From contig NZ_AUHM01000005.1 in assembly GCF_000423185.1 (NCBI RefSeq), positions 248,001 to 312,000 of the forward strand: a DNA stretch of 64,000 nt, given 5' to 3'. Below the pieces are notes generated by a model. It searched no databases and had not been told where the DNA came from. It saw only the letters and a program-made list of their open reading frames with translations. Positions 61,793 through 64,000 of this stretch are shown piece by piece; the first letter of the stretch is position 1, and each line of letters begins with the position of its first letter. The stretch is from Inquilinus limosus DSM 16000. Its GTDB lineage: Bacteria; Pseudomonadota; Alphaproteobacteria; DSM-16000; Inquilinaceae. The translations under genes and the position numbers were made by a program.

Positions 61793-64000
61793 CTACTCGG
61801 TTCCAGCCGGAACGCTGCCGTCGTTCGGCGCCTCCTCGACCAGCAGCCGGCCCAGAATCCGGCCGAGGACACGCTGCAGGTCGTCCATCACGGTATAGAA
61901 CACCGGCACATAGACGAGACTGAGCGCGGTCGAGGAGATCAGGCCACCGATCACCGCGATCGCCATCGGCGCCCGGGATTCGGCGTCGGCGCCGATGCCC
62001 AGCGCGATCGGCAGCATGCCGGCGGCCATGGCGATGGACGTCATGACGATCGGCCGGGCCCGCTTGGCCGCGGCGTCGATCAGCGCGGAGGCGCGGTCCA
62101 TCCCGCCCCGCTGCGCCAGGATCGCGTATTCGACCAGGAGGATCGAGTTCTTGGCGGCGATGCCGAGCAGCATCAGGAGGCCGATGAAGGACGAGATCCC
62201 CATCGCATGGCCGGTGATCAGCAGGAAGCCCAGCGCGCCGCCGATCGACAGCGGCAGGGCGATCAGGATGGTGACGGGCTGGACGAAGCCGCGGAACAGC
62301 AGCACCAGCGTCACATACATCAGGAACACGCCGGCGATGACGGCCATGGCGAAACCGCGGAACAGCTCCTGCAGCCGCTCCTGGTCGCCGCGCTTCAGCT
62401 CGGTGACGCCGGCCGGCAGGTTCCGCATGGTCGGCAGCTGGGCGATCCGCTCCGTCGCCTCGCCGAGCGGGATGCCGGCCAGCTCCGCCTCGATCGTGGC
62501 GCTGCGGCTGCGGTCGACCCGGGTGATGCTGTTCGGCCCGGCGCCGTAGGCGATGTCGGCGACGGCACCCAGCGGCACGGTCGCGTTGCTGCCCTTGACC
62601 GGCAGGTCGGCGATCATCGCCGGGTCGTCGAGCGCGTCGTCGGCCAGGGTGACCAGGATCGAGATCTGCCGGTCGCCGAGATTGTATTTCGGCAGGTTCT
62701 GGTCGATGTCGCCGACGGTGGCGACGCTGACGGTCGAGGCGATGGTCTGCGGCGTCACCCCGGCCTCGGCGGCCCGGGCGGTGTCGGGAGTGACGATGAT
62801 CTCCGGCCGCGCGATCGTCTCGGTCGACTCGACATTGGCGAGGCCGGGCACGCCGCGCATCTCGCGCAGCAGGGACTGGCTCGCCGCCTGCAGCGCCGCC
62901 GGGTCGTCGCCGGCCAGGGTGACCGAGACCTTGGCGCCGGACTGGCCGTCGGCGCCGAACTGGACGCGGATGCCCGGGATGTCCTGCAGCAAGGTCCTGG
63001 CACGGGCCTCGAAAGCCTGCTGCGTGACGCTGCGCTCGCCGCGCGGGACGAGATCCACCGTCAGGGTGGCGGAGCGCACCTCGCCGGTGGCCTTGCTGCC
63101 CGGCCCCTGTCCGGCGGTGGTGGCGCTGCCGATCGCGGCGAAGACGCTCGCCACCTCCGGCTCCTGCTTCAAGCGCCGCGAGATCTCGATCACCGCCGCG
63201 TCGGTCTCGGCCAGGGTGGCACCGGGCGGCAGCTCGACCGAGGCGACGGAGCGGCCGCGGTCGGTCGCCGGCATGAATTCGGTGGAGAGCTGCGAGGCCA
63301 GCACCGCCGAGCCGACGAAGAAGGCGACGCCGAGGCCGAGCGTGACCCAGCGGTGCCGCAGCGCCAGCCGCAGCAGCCAGAGATAGGCCGGCACCCAGCG
63401 CGGCGCGTCGTCCTCATGCCCGCCGGCGCGGATCAGATAGGCGCCCATCAGCGGCGTCAGCATGCGCGCGACGACCAGCGAGAAGGCGACCGAGACGCAG
63501 GTCGCGACGGCGAAATCCTTGAAGATCTGCCCGGGAATGCCGGGCATGAAGGCAACCGGCAGGAACACGGCGACGATGGTGCCGGTGGTGGCGACGACGG
63601 CGAGGCCGATCTCGTCCGCGGCGTCGATCGCGGCGTCGAAGGCACGCTTGCCGCTCTGCCGCATGTGCCGGACGATGTTCTCGATCTCGACGATGGCGTC
63701 GTCGACCAGGATGCCGACGACCAGCGACAGCGCCAGAAGGGTGATGGTGTTGAGTGAGATGTCGAACAGCGCCATCACCGCGAAGGTCGGGATCAGCGAC
63801 AGCGGCAGCGCGACCGAGGAGACCAGCGTCGCCCGGATGTCGCGCAGGAACAGCCAGACCACGCCGATGGCCAGCAGGGCGCCGAGCCACAGCGCCTCCA
63901 GCGCCGCGTCGTAGCTTTCCAGGACGAAGCCGGAGGAGGAGCTGACCTCCTGGAAGCGCAGATCGGGGCGGGCTGCGCCGATCTCGGCGACCTTGGCGCG
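61793..64000 (-). CDS. RND efflux transporter permease, N-terminal part outside window
   Basis: The last 735 residues of an AcrB/MdtB-like hydrophobe/amphiphile efflux pump; the frame is open to the window edge. Seen are TM helices with the paired Asp of the proton relay in VGILVDDAIVEIENI, a full second periplasmic loop and the late GHAMGISSFIGLLMLLGIAAKNSILLV segment. It exports drugs or lipophilic compounds with a membrane-fusion partner presumably encoded beyond the window. It is separated from the symporter pair by 116 bases of AT-richer sequence with no gene. Confidence 0.95.
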   Translation of the reverse strand, partial: RAKVAEIGAARPDLRFQEVSSSSGFVLESYDAALEALWLGALLAIGVVWLFLRDIRATLVSSVALPLSLIPTFAVMALFDISLNTITLLALSLVVGILVDDAIVEIENIVRHMRQSGKRAFDAAIDAADEIGLAVVATTGTIVAVFLPVAFMPGIPGQIFKDFAVATCVSVAFSLVVARMLTPLMGAYLIRAGGHEDDAPRWVPAYLWLLRLALRHRWVTLGLGVAFFVGSAVLASQLSTEFMPATDRGRSVASVELPPGATLAETDAAVIEISRRLKQEPEVASVFAAIGSATTAGQGPGSKATGEVRSATLTVDLVPRGERSVTQQAFEARARTLLQDIPGIRVQFGADGQSGAKVSVTLAGDDPAALQAASQSLLREMRGVPGLANVESTETIARPEIIVTPDTARAAEAGVTPQTIASTVSVATVGDIDQNLPKYNLGDRQISILVTLADDALDDPAMIADLPVKGSNATVPLGAVADIAYGAGPNSITRVDRSRSATIEAELAGIPLGEATERIAQLPTMRNLPAGVTELKRGDQERLQELFRGFAMAVIAGVFLMYVTLVLLFRGFVQPVTILIALPLSIGGALGFLLITGHAMGISSFIGLLMLLGIAAKNSILLVEYAILAQRGGMDRASALIDAAAKRARPIVMTSIAMAAGMLPIALGIGADAESRAPMAIAVIGGLISSTALSLVYVPVFYTVMDDLQRVLGRILGRLLVEEAPNDGSVPAGTE

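Noticed and set aside
62207-63757. A 516-codon plus-strand frame opposite the RND pump gene
   Set aside because: Antisense to a clear RND transporter and of low-complexity composition.

Overview
The window is a GC-rich (roughly 70%) bacterial chromosome segment, densely packed with short intergenic gaps, ATGA-type start/stop overlaps and many ABC importers. Gene content (methionine salvage operon, Tat-dependent sugar-binding proteins, ROK/LysR/HxlR/MarR regulators, a 25-aa membrane peptide beginning MGRGILLWLLG, Gfo/Idh/MocA oxidoreductases) and codon use fit a soil or plant-associated alphaproteobacterium, probably of the Rhodospirillales/Azospirillales type. That placement is inference; no rRNA or tRNA gene was seen.

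Region by region. 1-1061: tail of a Crp/Fnr regulator and an AlkB-type dioxygenase. 1068-7552 (minus): methionine salvage operon mtnB-mtnD-(ABC binding protein, two permeases)-mtnK-mtnC. It should import methylthioribose and convert it to the keto acid precursor of methionine, but mtnA and the transporter ATPase are absent here. 7796-11747: a copper P-type ATPase convergent with a remarkable CyoB homologue that keeps quinol-site and low-spin haem residues but has lost every ligand of the O2-reducing centre. 11809-14179: stress-type genes (YciF-like ferritin fold, LysE exporter, 25-aa peptide, membrane protein). 14176-23658: a peptide ABC importer split into two divergent halves around a ROK regulator, with an M81 peptidase and CutC. 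23734-27360: cytochrome b561, a methyltransferase, 6-phosphogluconate dehydrogenase and an SDR. 27839-30696: a frameshifted class II aldolase, a sulfonate-type flavin monooxygenase and an SsuA-like binding protein. 30768-39927: amidase, RidA, VOC protein, WYL regulator, quinone reductase/SDR pair with LysR, cupin, DMT exporter, HxlR regulator with a divergent dehydrogenase, and a GFA protein.

40163-53616 is the largest functional unit. A TetR gene is flanked by two near-identical operators (core GTAACCAACTGGTTA). One sits before a leftward operon of two Gfo/Idh/MocA oxidoreductases, a DUF993 aldolase-fold protein, an enolase-superfamily enzyme and a sugar-phosphate isomerase/epimerase. The other sits before a rightward operon of an ABC sugar importer (no ATPase), two more Gfo/Idh/MocA oxidoreductases and uronate isomerase UxaC. 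Together they look like one sugar or uronate catabolic regulon whose substrate I cannot name.

53741-64000: NTF2-like protein, AI-2E-type transporter, a secreted protein, a 15-unit Sel1 repeat protein, a dienelactone hydrolase-SnoaL fusion divergent from a MarR regulator, a sodium:solute symporter with its DUF3311 partner, and the C-terminal part of an RND efflux pump running off the right edge. Palindromic intergenic repeats occur at seven places; one of them now supplies the start codon of the peptide-importer ATPase gene at 22615.
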